This document shows, one piece after another, positions 1 to 7,058 of a DNA stretch of 7,259 nucleotides (positions are counted from its first letter, which is position 1; every line of letters begins with the position of its first letter). A model generated the notes under the pieces. The model had not been told where the DNA came from, did not search any database, and saw only the letters and a list, made by a program, of their open reading frames with translations. Source of the DNA: Mariprofundaceae bacterium. Lineage in GTDB: Bacteria; Pseudomonadota; Zetaproteobacteria; Mariprofundales; Mariprofundaceae. Both the position numbers and the translations under genes were made by a program. The DNA lies in contig JALSZZ010000371.1 of assembly GCA_027075825.1 (NCBI GenBank), positions 1 to 7,259 on the forward strand, read 5' to 3'.

Positions 1-184
1 GGCCGGTCATGTGATGCTGGTTGCCAATGAGGTGGGCATGGGACTGGTGCCGGAGACGAGCGAGGGGCGGGCTTTCCGCGATGCGCAGGGGCGGCTTAAT
101 CAGGCCGTGGCGGCTGTGGCCGATCGTGTCGAATTTATCGTGGCCGGCTTGCCCCTGGTGTTGAAAAACGAATCCGGGTTCTGA
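1..184 (+). CDS. cobU: CobU, bifunctional adenosylcobinamide kinase / adenosylcobinamide-phosphate guanylyltransferase (C-terminal fragment)
   Basis: This is the 3' end of a gene that begins before the window. The frame starts at base 2 and runs 60 codons to a TGA at 182-184. CobU phosphorylates adenosylcobinamide and then transfers GMP from GTP to it, a cytoplasmic step of nucleotide-loop assembly in vitamin B12 synthesis and salvage. The family hallmark is visible near the start as [11 protein letters not shown], followed by an FRD...GRLNQ segment and the terminal block [18 protein letters not shown]. All of these match the usual CobU C-terminal order and spacing. The P-loop (kinase) half lies outside the window, so its integrity cannot be judged. 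The gene converges with the minus-strand operon and seems functionally unrelated to it. Identity rests on motif recognition only, but the pattern is distinctive. Confidence 0.9.
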   Translation, partial: AGHVMLVANEVGMGLVPETSEGRAFRDAQGRLNQAVAAVADRVEFIVAGLPLVLKNESGF

Positions 185-231
185 CTTCAGAGCCGACAGC
201 CCCGGCGACACAGGGGAATCACACGCACTGT

Positions 232-256
232 GTAGGAGCGGTCTCCAGACCGCGAA
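232..256 (+). repeat. REP-like palindromic element (GTAG head plus hairpin)
   Basis: A perfect inverted repeat, GCGGTCT (238-244) and AGACCGC (247-253), is separated by only CC. It is preceded by GTAG at 232-235 and followed by GAA. A GTAG tetranucleotide 5' of a GC-rich hairpin is the known layout of REP elements mobilised by RAYT (TnpA-REP) transposases in gammaproteobacteria. The element sits in the gap between two convergent genes, a favoured REP location. It is the only copy seen in the window, so repetitiveness is inferred from type rather than shown. The hairpin could also act as a 3' mRNA stabiliser or weak bidirectional terminator. There is no T-run after it on either strand, so it is not a canonical intrinsic terminator. 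Confidence 0.7.
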
Positions 257-289
257 CCAGTCTCCCTCTTTCGACCTGAATCCCGCATC

Positions 290-2323
290 TCAGTATACGG
301 GTTCGCTGTTGGCTGAGGCATTCAGGCTGTTGCAAATTTCCCGGCTGAGGCGGCTGACACAGCACGGCTTGTGCAGCAATGGCTCCGTTGAATCCTCTGT
401 GCTGGCCTGCAACACAGACAGGCTATCGTAACCTGTAAGGTAAATAACCGGAAGCTCCGGCCTGCGACAACGCATCCGTTTCACCAGCTCGACACCACCC
501 ATGCCAGGCATGACCAGATCGGTAATCACCAGTGCAATATCATCGGGGGCGGCCATAAATACATCCATGGCTTGCTGACCATCGTGCGCCACCAACGCAT
601 GATAGCCCAGGTTTTCCAGCACCGCCTGCGTGGTATTCAGTACTAACGGATCATCATCAATCAACAACAAGGTTTCACCATGACCGTAAACGGCAGCATC
701 ATTTTCTGTGTTTTCATCAGAGAGGGGAGCTTTTTCCAATGGCAAATACACCGAAAAACAGCTTCCTTCTCCCTGATGACTACTGACTTCAATAGCGCCA
801 TGGTGATTGTGAATGGCCGTGCGCACCATGGCCAGGCCAAGTCCGGTTCCCTGATCTGCGGATTTGGTGGTAAAGAAAGGTTCAAAAATATGCGTCAGTG
901 CATCTTCGCTGATGCCCTGGCCATTATCTTGCACATCAATACGGGCAAAATGCGTGCCTCGTGCCTGCTGATGGCTGAAAGAAAATGCTGTGTCAGCTTC
1001 ATAACGGGAAAGTGTAATGGTAATTTTCGGTGAAGCCTGCTGGCGTACAGCATCCCGGGCATTGTTCACAAGATTGAACAGTATCTGCTGCAAAAGTGCT
1101 GTGTTAGCCGATACATAAAGCGTATCTGCATCATCAGTATGATGCTCAATAGCAATATTTTCCTCGATGCCGGTTCGGATCAGCTTCATGGTTTTGTCAA
1201 GAAACGGCACCAGGTGAAGGATTGTTTTGTCTGTTTCTTCCTGACGGGCAAAGGCCAGCAGTTGTTTGATCATATCGGCAGCGCGCAAACCGAGTGCGTT
1301 GGCATTAGCCAGTTGTGCCAGCATAGCCTCACGGTTGTCGGCTGATGCTTCGGCAAGAAAAATTGCCCCCATCATACCGCTGAGGACGTTGTTGAAGTCA
1401 TGAGCGATACCGCCAACCAGGGTTCCCAGCGCTTCCATCTTTTGTGCCTGCAAAAATTGCTGCTCCAGCGCCTTGAGTTCCGTGACATCATGGGCAATGC
1501 CTTCAGTGGCAACAAGCTCGTGCCCGTTATCAAATACCGGATGTTCTGAAAGCTCAAGATAACGAATACTGCCATCACGATGCCGGACTTTGGCCAGTAA
1601 TGGCCTGTTGCTGCTTTGGTCAACAGGGAGTTCATCGAAAAAGTAATGTTTATCGGACGTTGCCAAACGAAACTTGCACCACTGTTTAAGAAACGCATTT
1701 TCAGAATAGCCAAGAATATCCTGAACTGAAGGACTGACAAAGGTAAATCTGCCTTGCAAATCATGTTGATAAAAGAAAAACACATGGCGAAGTTCGTCGA
1801 TAAGCTGGCCGAATTTACTTTCGGTTTTCGCCCGTTTTTCTTTTTCCTGCTCCAGTTCGGCAACTTTTTTTTCCAGTTTTCGTGAAAGCACAGCATTATA
1901 ATGTGCCATTACAACATCGGCAGATGGAAGTGATGAGGGCATGCGCGCTACTGCATTGTCTGCTGTTTGTTTAAGAAAAGCTGATAGCTCATCTGTTTCC
2001 ACAGGTTTGATCAGATAATCCTCAGCGCCCATTTCCAGTCCCAGGTGGACTTCATCATCTCCAACGAACGTAGCGCTGTAAAAGATAAAAGGAATGTTCT
2101 TCGTGTTCGGACGTTGCTTGAGTATGCGGCACAAGGCATAGCCATCCAGGCGTGGCATCATGATGTCCGAGAGGATAATATCAGGCAAATCGCCCTGCTC
2201 CAGAATTTCAAGTGCAGCTATACCATCAGCAGCGCTTAATACCCTGAAGCCTTTGGCACCGAGTCCTTTTTCCAGCAGGATGCGTGAGCTGGCATCATCT
2301 TCAACGCTTAGTACGGTAATCAT
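290..2323 (-). CDS. Soluble hybrid sensor histidine kinase, REC-PAS-HisKA-HATPase-REC
   Basis: This is a 677-residue cytoplasmic kinase with no signal peptide or membrane helix. The N-terminal receiver (about 1-118) has acidic pocket E8/D9/D10, phospho-acceptor D53, S83 and K106. A charged coiled-coil linker (about 142-172) leads to a PAS domain (about 172-286) ending in the usual GIAHDVTELKALE. HisKA carries phospho-H308 in the GGIAHDFNN motif. HATPase_c shows the N box (N417-D424), G1 box (D466-G470), F box (F480 EPFFTTK) and G2 box (G492-G496). The C-terminal receiver (about 549-667) has D556-D558, D602, T630 and K652. Every catalytic residue is present. The two receivers suggest it both receives phosphate (N-terminal) and relays it (C-terminal). 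The start overlaps the preceding receiver gene by ATGA and has the best Shine-Dalgarno of the train. It appears to be the last gene of the operon. The ligand of the PAS domain is unknown. Confidence 0.93.
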   Translation of the reverse strand: MITVLSVEDDASSRILLEKGLGAKGFRVLSAADGIAALEILEQGDLPDIILSDIMMPRLDGYALCRILKQRPNTKNIPFIFYSATFVGDDEVHLGLEMGAEDYLIKPVETDELSAFLKQTADNAVARMPSSLPSADVVMAHYNAVLSRKLEKKVAELEQEKEKRAKTESKFGQLIDELRHVFFFYQHDLQGRFTFVSPSVQDILGYSENAFLKQWCKFRLATSDKHYFFDELPVDQSSNRPLLAKVRHRDGSIRYLELSEHPVFDNGHELVATEGIAHDVTELKALEQQFLQAQKMEALGTLVGGIAHDFNNVLSGMMGAIFLAEASADNREAMLAQLANANALGLRAADMIKQLLAFARQEETDKTILHLVPFLDKTMKLIRTGIEENIAIEHHTDDADTLYVSANTALLQQILFNLVNNARDAVRQQASPKITITLSRYEADTAFSFSHQQARGTHFARIDVQDNGQGISEDALTHIFEPFFTTKSADQGTGLGLAMVRTAIHNHHGAIEVSSHQGEGSCFSVYLPLEKAPLSDENTENDAAVYGHGETLLLIDDDPLVLNTTQAVLENLGYHALVAHDGQQAMDVFMAAPDDIALVITDLVMPGMGGVELVKRMRCRRPELPVIYLTGYDSLSVLQASTEDSTEPLLHKPCCVSRLSREICNSLNASANSEPVY

Positions 2324-2679
2324 TCGTTTATTACCTCCTCGATTTGTGAAACCACCACCATCGGATCAATGGGTTTTTCGATATAGCCATTACAACCTGC
2401 GGCCAGCAGCCGCTCCCTGTCTCCGGCCATGGCACAGGAAGTCATGGCAATCACCGGCGTGCGGTTGCCCGAATGGCGCAGTCTGGCAAGCACTTCAAAC
2501 CCCGAAATATCGGGTAACTGAATATCGAGGACAATAAAGTCCGGCGATTGTTGGCAGGCTGCCTGCAGGCCTGCCATCCCTGTGGTAGCCTGAACAGTAC
2601 GGTAGCCAGCGCGCTGCAAAATCCGGCAAATCAACACCATATTATTGTCATTATCCTCAATAATCAGTGCTTTTTTCAT
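2320..2679 (-). CDS. Stand-alone CheY/DivK-like response regulator receiver
   Basis: A 119-residue protein consisting of one receiver domain and nothing else. The acidic pair E8/D9 in IIEDNDNN, phospho-acceptor D52 in the VLDIQLPDISG block, switch residue T80 (followed by S81) and K102 in EKPID are all in place. It should therefore be phosphorylatable. The EDNxxN start and the CAMAGDRE segment after T80 resemble DivK-type and hybrid-kinase receivers more than OmpR-type ones. With no output domain it must act by phosphotransfer or protein contact. It lies between the membrane kinase (ATGA overlap upstream) and the hybrid kinase (ATGA overlap downstream), so it is the natural shuttle between the two. 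A GGGTGG stretch 7 bases before the ATG is a plausible but imperfect SD. The domain assignment is secure, but the partner assignment is inferred from position. Confidence 0.92.
   Translation of the reverse strand: MKKALIIEDNDNNMVLICRILQRAGYRTVQATTGMAGLQAACQQSPDFIVLDIQLPDISGFEVLARLRHSGNRTPVIAMTSCAMAGDRERLLAAGCNGYIEKPIDPMVVVSQIEEVINE
2333..2339 (-). promoter_or_regulatory. Strong ribosome binding site of the hybrid kinase gene
   Basis: Reading the minus strand, AGGAGGT lies 9 bases before the ATG at 2323 and is a near-perfect anti-SD match. It is embedded in the last codons of the upstream receiver gene (residues E-E-V of its C-terminus). It fixes the kinase start at 2323 and contrasts with the poor or absent SD sequences before the other genes of the train. 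This suggests that the hybrid kinase can be translated independently of coupling. Confidence 0.85.
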
Positions 2680-4409
2680 GGATTATCCACCCTTTTTGCA
2701 TCAATGCGGCGTGGAATATGTATGCCAAATACGCTGCCCTCACCTTCTTTGCTTTGCACCGAAACATTGCCACCCAGTATATCGACGACAATCTTCCTTG
2801 TTAAATACAAGCCCAGCCCGGTGCCGCCGGCACGAACGCGAAGATGGGAATCCAGCCGTTCAAATGCCTCAAACAGCCGGGGAAGATCTTCTTTGGCAAT
2901 ACCAATACCCGTATCCCAGACCGCAATATCCACCATATCATCGCCAGCCAGGCGGGCATCAACAGTAATCACGCCTGTCTCGGAATATTTCACGGCATTG
3001 CTCATCAGGTTAAGCAATACTTGCAGTAAACGCTTGCGATCGGTGTACATATCAATATCGCTGCCAGTATCCAGCGTCAGTTGCAGGCCTTTTTCCTGTG
3101 CCTGCGGGCCGATCAGTCTGGCCGCTTCATTGATCAGCGCATGCAATGAAAATTCACCCGGAAAAATATCAACCCTGCCCGCCTCAATTTTGGAAATATC
3201 AATAATATCGGTAATCAGATCAAGCAGGTGTTTACCGGAATGATAAATACGCCTCAAATCATCGCGTTGTTCTTCATTGATCTCGCCGGAAATACCTTGC
3301 AACAGCAGCCCCGAAAAGCCGATAATGGAATTCAGCGGCGTGCGCAATTCATGCGAAACAGAGGCGATAAACATGGATTTAAGCCGATCCAGTTGCTTAA
3401 GGTGGGCATTCGCCGCCTCCAGTTCTTGCTGTGCCTGCAACATTTGCTGATTAAGATGCTCCAGTTTTAAGCGGGCAGCTTCTGCTTCATCCCTTGCTGC
3501 CTGTGCAAGCTGACGCTGACGATGAATCTGATAATTCCAGGCCAGCACCAGCAACACCAGAAACATAAATGCAACGGAAACTTTCCATAACAGGCTATAA
3601 TCAATAATTGTTTCGTATTTGAGGCTAAGCCAGCGTTCTGCAATACGCTTGCGCTCCTCATGCGTAACAGAAGCCAGCCCTTTGTTGAGGATGGAGACCA
3701 GCAGCGGCCAGTCCTTTCTGACGGCAAAATGCAGTTCTCCGGGGTGGGTGGTTAATGAACCGGCAACTTTCAGATTACTCAAATTCATTTTTTGCATCCA
3801 GTACACCGATGAAGCAAGATTGCCGACGAAAGCATCAGCCTCGCCATTGGCCACAGCCAGCAGGGCTTGTTGCTGACTATTGCGATGCTCTGCCCTGATC
3901 GAAGAATGATCACGTAAATAGCCTTCATGCGAACTATTGGCTTCCACCACCACGGACATACCCTCAAGATCGTCAATGCTTTTGATAAACGAAACATCAT
4001 GACGGGTAACCACGACCCGATAAAATTGCAGATAGGGCCGGGAAAACAGAAAATAGCGCTTTCGTTCTTCAGTGATGCCGACACATGGCAATACATCGAG
4101 TTGTCGGCGTTTGGCCATGTCCACCGCTTCTTTCCAGCCGGAACGATGGATCACTTCCAGATGAGTTCCCAGGCGTTTGTTGAGCAATTTGATATAATCC
4201 GAGGCAATACCACTGTAGTTTCCATCATCATCAATAAACTCAAAGGGGACAAACTCAGGATCAATGCCCAGACGAATATGAGGATGCGCTTGCAGCCAGG
4301 CCTGTTCCGCTTCGCTTAATTGTATGGTGTTTGCATACACGGAAGGTGTATATCCCCCCGGCATGATCATCCAGCAGGAGAAGAGCAGGTATCGCCATGA
4401 TTTGAACAT
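2676..4409 (-). CDS. Inner-membrane sensor histidine kinase with periplasmic SBP_bac_3 (Venus-flytrap) domain
   Basis: A 577-residue kinase. An N-terminal signal sequence (about 1-26, probable cleavage after SVYA) leads into one periplasmic solute-binding-like domain (about 29-265). Its features include FEFIDDDGNYSGIASDY, the ITEER ligand-arginine motif (R116), FSRPY (122-126) and GEADAFVGNLAS (189-200). One transmembrane helix (about 274-291) is followed by a long coiled coil (about 297-345). HisKA has H353 in SVSHELRTPLN. HATPase_c has N467/N471, D499-G503, FEAF (513-516) and GGTGLGL (528-534). There is no receiver or Hpt domain. The architecture resembles BvgS/EvgS-type sensors but with a single flytrap domain and no phosphorelay tail. 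It starts 3 bases after the permease stop, with a GGTGGGA SD-like stretch 7 bases before the ATG. The ligand is unknown. Co-transcription with an exporter suggests it senses the transporter's substrate or a periplasmic partner, which is inference. Confidence 0.93.
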   Translation of the reverse strand: MFKSWRYLLFSCWMIMPGGYTPSVYANTIQLSEAEQAWLQAHPHIRLGIDPEFVPFEFIDDDGNYSGIASDYIKLLNKRLGTHLEVIHRSGWKEAVDMAKRRQLDVLPCVGITEERKRYFLFSRPYLQFYRVVVTRHDVSFIKSIDDLEGMSVVVEANSSHEGYLRDHSSIRAEHRNSQQQALLAVANGEADAFVGNLASSVYWMQKMNLSNLKVAGSLTTHPGELHFAVRKDWPLLVSILNKGLASVTHEERKRIAERWLSLKYETIIDYSLLWKVSVAFMFLVLLVLAWNYQIHRQRQLAQAARDEAEAARLKLEHLNQQMLQAQQELEAANAHLKQLDRLKSMFIASVSHELRTPLNSIIGFSGLLLQGISGEINEEQRDDLRRIYHSGKHLLDLITDIIDISKIEAGRVDIFPGEFSLHALINEAARLIGPQAQEKGLQLTLDTGSDIDMYTDRKRLLQVLLNLMSNAVKYSETGVITVDARLAGDDMVDIAVWDTGIGIAKEDLPRLFEAFERLDSHLRVRAGGTGLGLYLTRKIVVDILGGNVSVQSKEGEGSVFGIHIPRRIDAKRVDNP

Positions 4410-4412
4410 AAG

Positions 4413-5135
4413 TTAATCCCACCGGGACTGCATCACCACCACGGTGATGCCCAGCCAGAAGATGGTGAGCAGCAGCAAGGCCACAAGGCAGCCGCTCAGC
4501 CACAGCCAATCGGTTTCCAGCGCTGCGGTTTCCGTGAAACATTCATAGCTCCAGTAGGTCGGCATGATTTTTTCGACGATGCGCATCAGTTCGCTGAATT
4601 GCTCACGAGGAATCACAAATTCAGAGAACAGGATTTGCGGGATAATCAGCAAGGGAACCATGGCAACAGCCCGATCCTGGGAGTGCATAAAAGCGGAAAC
4701 GAGCAGACCAAGTGCTGTGCCGCAAAGTGAAGCCTCCCACAAGGCCAGCGTTTGTAGCAGAAAGTTGCCCTGTAGCGCCATCTCCCATTCGATGGCCATT
4801 TGCAGCATCAGCGTCTGCAACAATCCGAGCAGGGCAAGCACCAGAAATTTTGAATTGACACAGGCAGCCATGGACAGGCCAAACAAACGCTCTCGCTCGA
4901 TAATTGACCGCTCCTTGACGATTTCACGGCAGGCATTGATGCAGCCAAACCAGACGCTGGAAAGCACCATGACAAAATATAGCGAGGGGGTATCCTGCTG
5001 AATGGAATCCCCCCAGACCAGCGTGCACAGCCAGCCAATCAGCGGGGCCTGAGCCAATAATAACAGCAGTGTCAGCGGCTCGGCCTGCAAACAGGCCAGA
5101 TAGCGCAAGCTGAGAATGCGTAACTGATGGTTCAT
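4413..5135 (-). CDS. ABC-2 type (ABCG-like) transporter permease subunit
   Basis: A 240-residue integral membrane protein with about six predicted helices, roughly at residues 20-41, 51-68, 95-115, 124-149, 155-178 and 213-236. Two sequences support the ABCG/White-type ABC2 permease fold. The first is the cytosolic stretch between helices 2 and 3, WFGCINACREIVKER and then RERLFGLS. The second is the helix 5-6 loop with IPREQF and MPTYWSYECF, where family members have a conserved MPxxW motif. It pairs with the ATPase encoded immediately upstream, and the ATPase stop overlaps this ATG (ATGA). A dimer of each subunit is expected. ABCG-type bacterial relatives are often single polypeptides with FHA domains, but here the permease is a separate chain. 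The substrate cannot be inferred. The direction is likely export, as is usual for ABC-2 permeases without a binding-protein gene. Confidence 0.87.
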   Translation of the reverse strand: MNHQLRILSLRYLACLQAEPLTLLLLLAQAPLIGWLCTLVWGDSIQQDTPSLYFVMVLSSVWFGCINACREIVKERSIIERERLFGLSMAACVNSKFLVLALLGLLQTLMLQMAIEWEMALQGNFLLQTLALWEASLCGTALGLLVSAFMHSQDRAVAMVPLLIIPQILFSEFVIPREQFSELMRIVEKIMPTYWSYECFTETAALETDWLWLSGCLVALLLLTIFWLGITVVVMQSRWD

Positions 5136-6040
5136 GATGACCGGTGTTGATCACGCAGGCGGCGCAGAATCTCGGCAGCGCTTGCTGCTTTTGCCTCGGG
5201 GGGGGATGTTTCTTTGGTTGAGGACGTGCTTGCTGATAACTGCTGGCGTTGACGCAGAATGCCTGGCGGCAGACGACGGGCAACCGCTCTTGCCTGCTCG
5301 CTCTGCCGGTAGTGCAGGGCATGTTCACTGGCGCTGCGTTGTTGCAGGCGGATAAAGATCTGCTCGAACGTATCCACGCCAAACCATGTGAGTGCCTCAG
5401 CGGGTGAGCCGAACCAGACCATGCGCCCCTGCATCATCAGTAACAGCAACTGACAGCACTCAAGGTTCTGCATATTATGGGTAGCAACCAGCAATATGCG
5501 CTCACTGGCAGCAATGCGGGCGAATAATTGCATCATTTGTGTATCCATGCCCGGATCCAGGCCGGAGGTAGGTTCGTCAAGAATCAGTAAAGCTGGCTGC
5601 GTCAGCAGCTCCAGGGCAATAGAGACGCGCTTGCGTTGACCACCGGAAAGGCGACGAATGGGCAGCGACAGGCGTTTGCCAAGGCCAACATCGCAGGCGA
5701 TTTTTTTTACATGCGCCTGCCGTCGGGGACGGCTGAGTTGTGGCAGGCGAAGCTGACAGGCAAAATCCAGTTCTTGCTCAACGCTCAGGCCGAGGTGCAG
5801 ATGATCATCCTGAGGGACATAGGCAGTGGGCTGGCCGGGATCGGGCAGGCGAATATGGCCGTCACAGGCGATCATGCCCAGCAGGGATTTGATCAGTGTG
5901 CTTTTGCCTGCCCCGGAAGGGCCAATGAGGGCACACATTTCGCCGGGGTACAAACGAAAACTGATGTCGGAAAGCAAATGGTGACCGTCGATACCGACTG
6001 CCAGTCGGCGCGCCTCCAGATAATGGTGGCTATTCGCCAT
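5132..6040 (-). CDS. ABC transporter ATP-binding subunit, ABCG-like
   Basis: A 302-residue cytoplasmic ATPase that powers the adjacent permease. The order of motifs is complete: Walker A GPSGAGKST (40-48), Q-loop Q77 in YVPQDD, signature LSGGQRKRVSIA (131-142), Walker B LLILDEP (151-157), D-loop SGLD (159-162) and H-loop H188. The signature extended by RKRVSIALELL and followed by DEPTSGLDP is characteristic of the ABCG/White-type branch. After the nucleotide-binding core (about 1-228) there is a tail of about 70 residues. It is rich in Q, R, S and T, includes a low-complexity serine/threonine/proline part (269-283), and its function is unclear. The gene starts 16 bases after the DUF3616 gene with only a weak CGGA SD, and ends in an ATGA overlap with the permease. 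A C8 run and an A8 run interrupt the gene but do not break the frame. Confidence 0.93.
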   Translation of the reverse strand: MANSHHYLEARRLAVGIDGHHLLSDISFRLYPGEMCALIGPSGAGKSTLIKSLLGMIACDGHIRLPDPGQPTAYVPQDDHLHLGLSVEQELDFACQLRLPQLSRPRRQAHVKKIACDVGLGKRLSLPIRRLSGGQRKRVSIALELLTQPALLILDEPTSGLDPGMDTQMMQLFARIAASERILLVATHNMQNLECCQLLLLMMQGRMVWFGSPAEALTWFGVDTFEQIFIRLQQRSASEHALHYRQSEQARAVARRLPPGILRQRQQLSASTSSTKETSPPEAKAASAAEILRRLRDQHRSS

Positions 6041-6056
6041 GGTTATTCCGATGCTG

Positions 6057-7058
6057 TTAACGCTTGTGCAGCGTCATCTGGCGAACGGCGTGACTGGCAT
6101 CCGGCGCACCATCCACGGCAAGCAGCAGCTGATAGGCATCAGCGGTTTCCCGAAGCAAGGCAATGGCCTCCGGTTTACTGCTGCCGGTATGGCGCAACTG
6201 CCCGAGAAGACGGCTATGCCCGAGGGGAAAGCCATGGCGCTTGTCGCCGGGAACCATATCCTGGCCATCCCAGTGATACACAGCATAAGGTCCAGCCAGA
6301 TCGCCCGTCGGCCCGGCTAAAAGCAGAAAGCCATCGCTGACTTCCGTCATGCCGCGTATGCCAAGGCCATGCAGCTGCACAAACAACAGCCGTGCTGTAG
6401 CCGCCGCATCATTCATGCGAAAACGCAATACCGGGGTCATGCCACCACGCAGTACAGGCCCGCGAAAACCTGCGTACAATATGCCGTTGCGCACGGCCAG
6501 CCCTTCAATATCAATGCCATTTTCCTTGCTCGCCAGGCGACTGAAAGGGGCCAGCACCGGATGTTGACGCAACAGCTGTTGCAAGCTGATGCTGCCAACA
6601 TCAGTGGCCTCGCCCTGATCGTTCAGTTGCAGGCGGTACAGTCTGGCACGGTTATTTTCAGGACGGATTTCATCGGCGTTGAGCATACGACGATTACGCT
6701 GGTAGGATTTACCCGCTTTCAGCTTTTTGCGTTTGGCACTGTGTGAACCCATCACATACAGCGTATGCCCTTCAGCAGCCATCGCTTCACTGTCGAGTTC
6801 ATCCCCGTGACTCAGACGCAGCTCTGACAGCAGTCTGCCATCCGGGGCAAACTGCTGCACCACATTATCATCAGCATCATTGGTTTCGTCCGCAGCCAGC
6901 CATAACCGGCCATCTGTTACAGCCAGAGCGCTGATATCCTCAACAGCAGCAAGCTGACCACGCAGCGGCAGCCAGGCGGCTTTGGCCTGCAAGGCAGCAG
7001 GTATCAGCAGCGCCACCATCAGGGTGGCCAGGCAATGACGCAAAGCAGATAACATCAT
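6057..7058 (-). CDS. Secreted DUF3616 family protein (probable beta-propeller), function unknown
   Basis: About 333 residues from the ATG at 7058. That ATG is preferred because the upstream gene's TGA shares its first base (TGATG, reinitiation). A GTG at 7061 and a second ATG at 7055 are the alternatives, and no good SD precedes any of them. Residue numbers below count from the GTG. The N-terminus is a signal peptide (basic start, hydrophobic run to about 25, likely cleavage after LQA at 26), so the mature protein is periplasmic or exported. Family-like blocks are DELDSEAMA then YVMGSHS (87-108), a strongly basic loop (110-125), ENGIDIEGLAVRNG and FRGPVLRG (180-206), GLGIRGM (232-238), LLLAGPTGDLAGP (246-258) and KPEAIALL (296-303). 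The repeated short beta-strand/DIEG pattern suggests a propeller. The biochemical role of DUF3616 is not established. It lies first among the complete genes of the exporter/kinase operon, so an accessory or sensing role is possible. Confidence 0.8.
   Translation of the reverse strand: MMLSALRHCLATLMVALLIPAALQAKAAWLPLRGQLAAVEDISALAVTDGRLWLAADETNDADDNVVQQFAPDGRLLSELRLSHGDELDSEAMAAEGHTLYVMGSHSAKRKKLKAGKSYQRNRRMLNADEIRPENNRARLYRLQLNDQGEATDVGSISLQQLLRQHPVLAPFSRLASKENGIDIEGLAVRNGILYAGFRGPVLRGGMTPVLRFRMNDAAATARLLFVQLHGLGIRGMTEVSDGFLLLAGPTGDLAGPYAVYHWDGQDMVPGDKRHGFPLGHSRLLGQLRHTGSSKPEAIALLRETADAYQLLLAVDGAPDASHAVRQMTLHKR

Noticed and set aside
238..253. Intrinsic terminator for cobU or the operon
   Set aside because: The stem is perfect, but neither strand has a T-run after it. 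The loop of 2 bases and the GTAG head fit a REP element better.
2548..3243. 231-codon open frame on the + strand
   Set aside because: It lies antisense to the kinase and receiver genes, whose motifs are complete. The translated product is serine/proline-rich with no domain-like pattern.
4924..5382. 152-codon minus-strand frame crossing the ATPase/permease junction
   Set aside because: It overlaps two well-supported genes in another frame and its sequence is not domain-like. It matters only as the frame that would be entered after loss of one C in the C8 run.
5701..5708. A8 run (coding strand) in the ATPase gene, and a similar one at 1865-1872 in the hybrid kinase, as programmed slippage sites
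   Set aside because: Both encode ordinary K-K pairs in intact frames. Slippage at the first would destroy the ATPase before its signature motif. No stimulatory structure or useful alternative product is evident.
5636..6340. 234-codon open frame on the + strand
   Set aside because: It is antisense to the ATPase core and spans the junction with the DUF3616 gene. It has no recognisable motif and no ribosome site, so it is a shadow of strong coding bias on the other strand.
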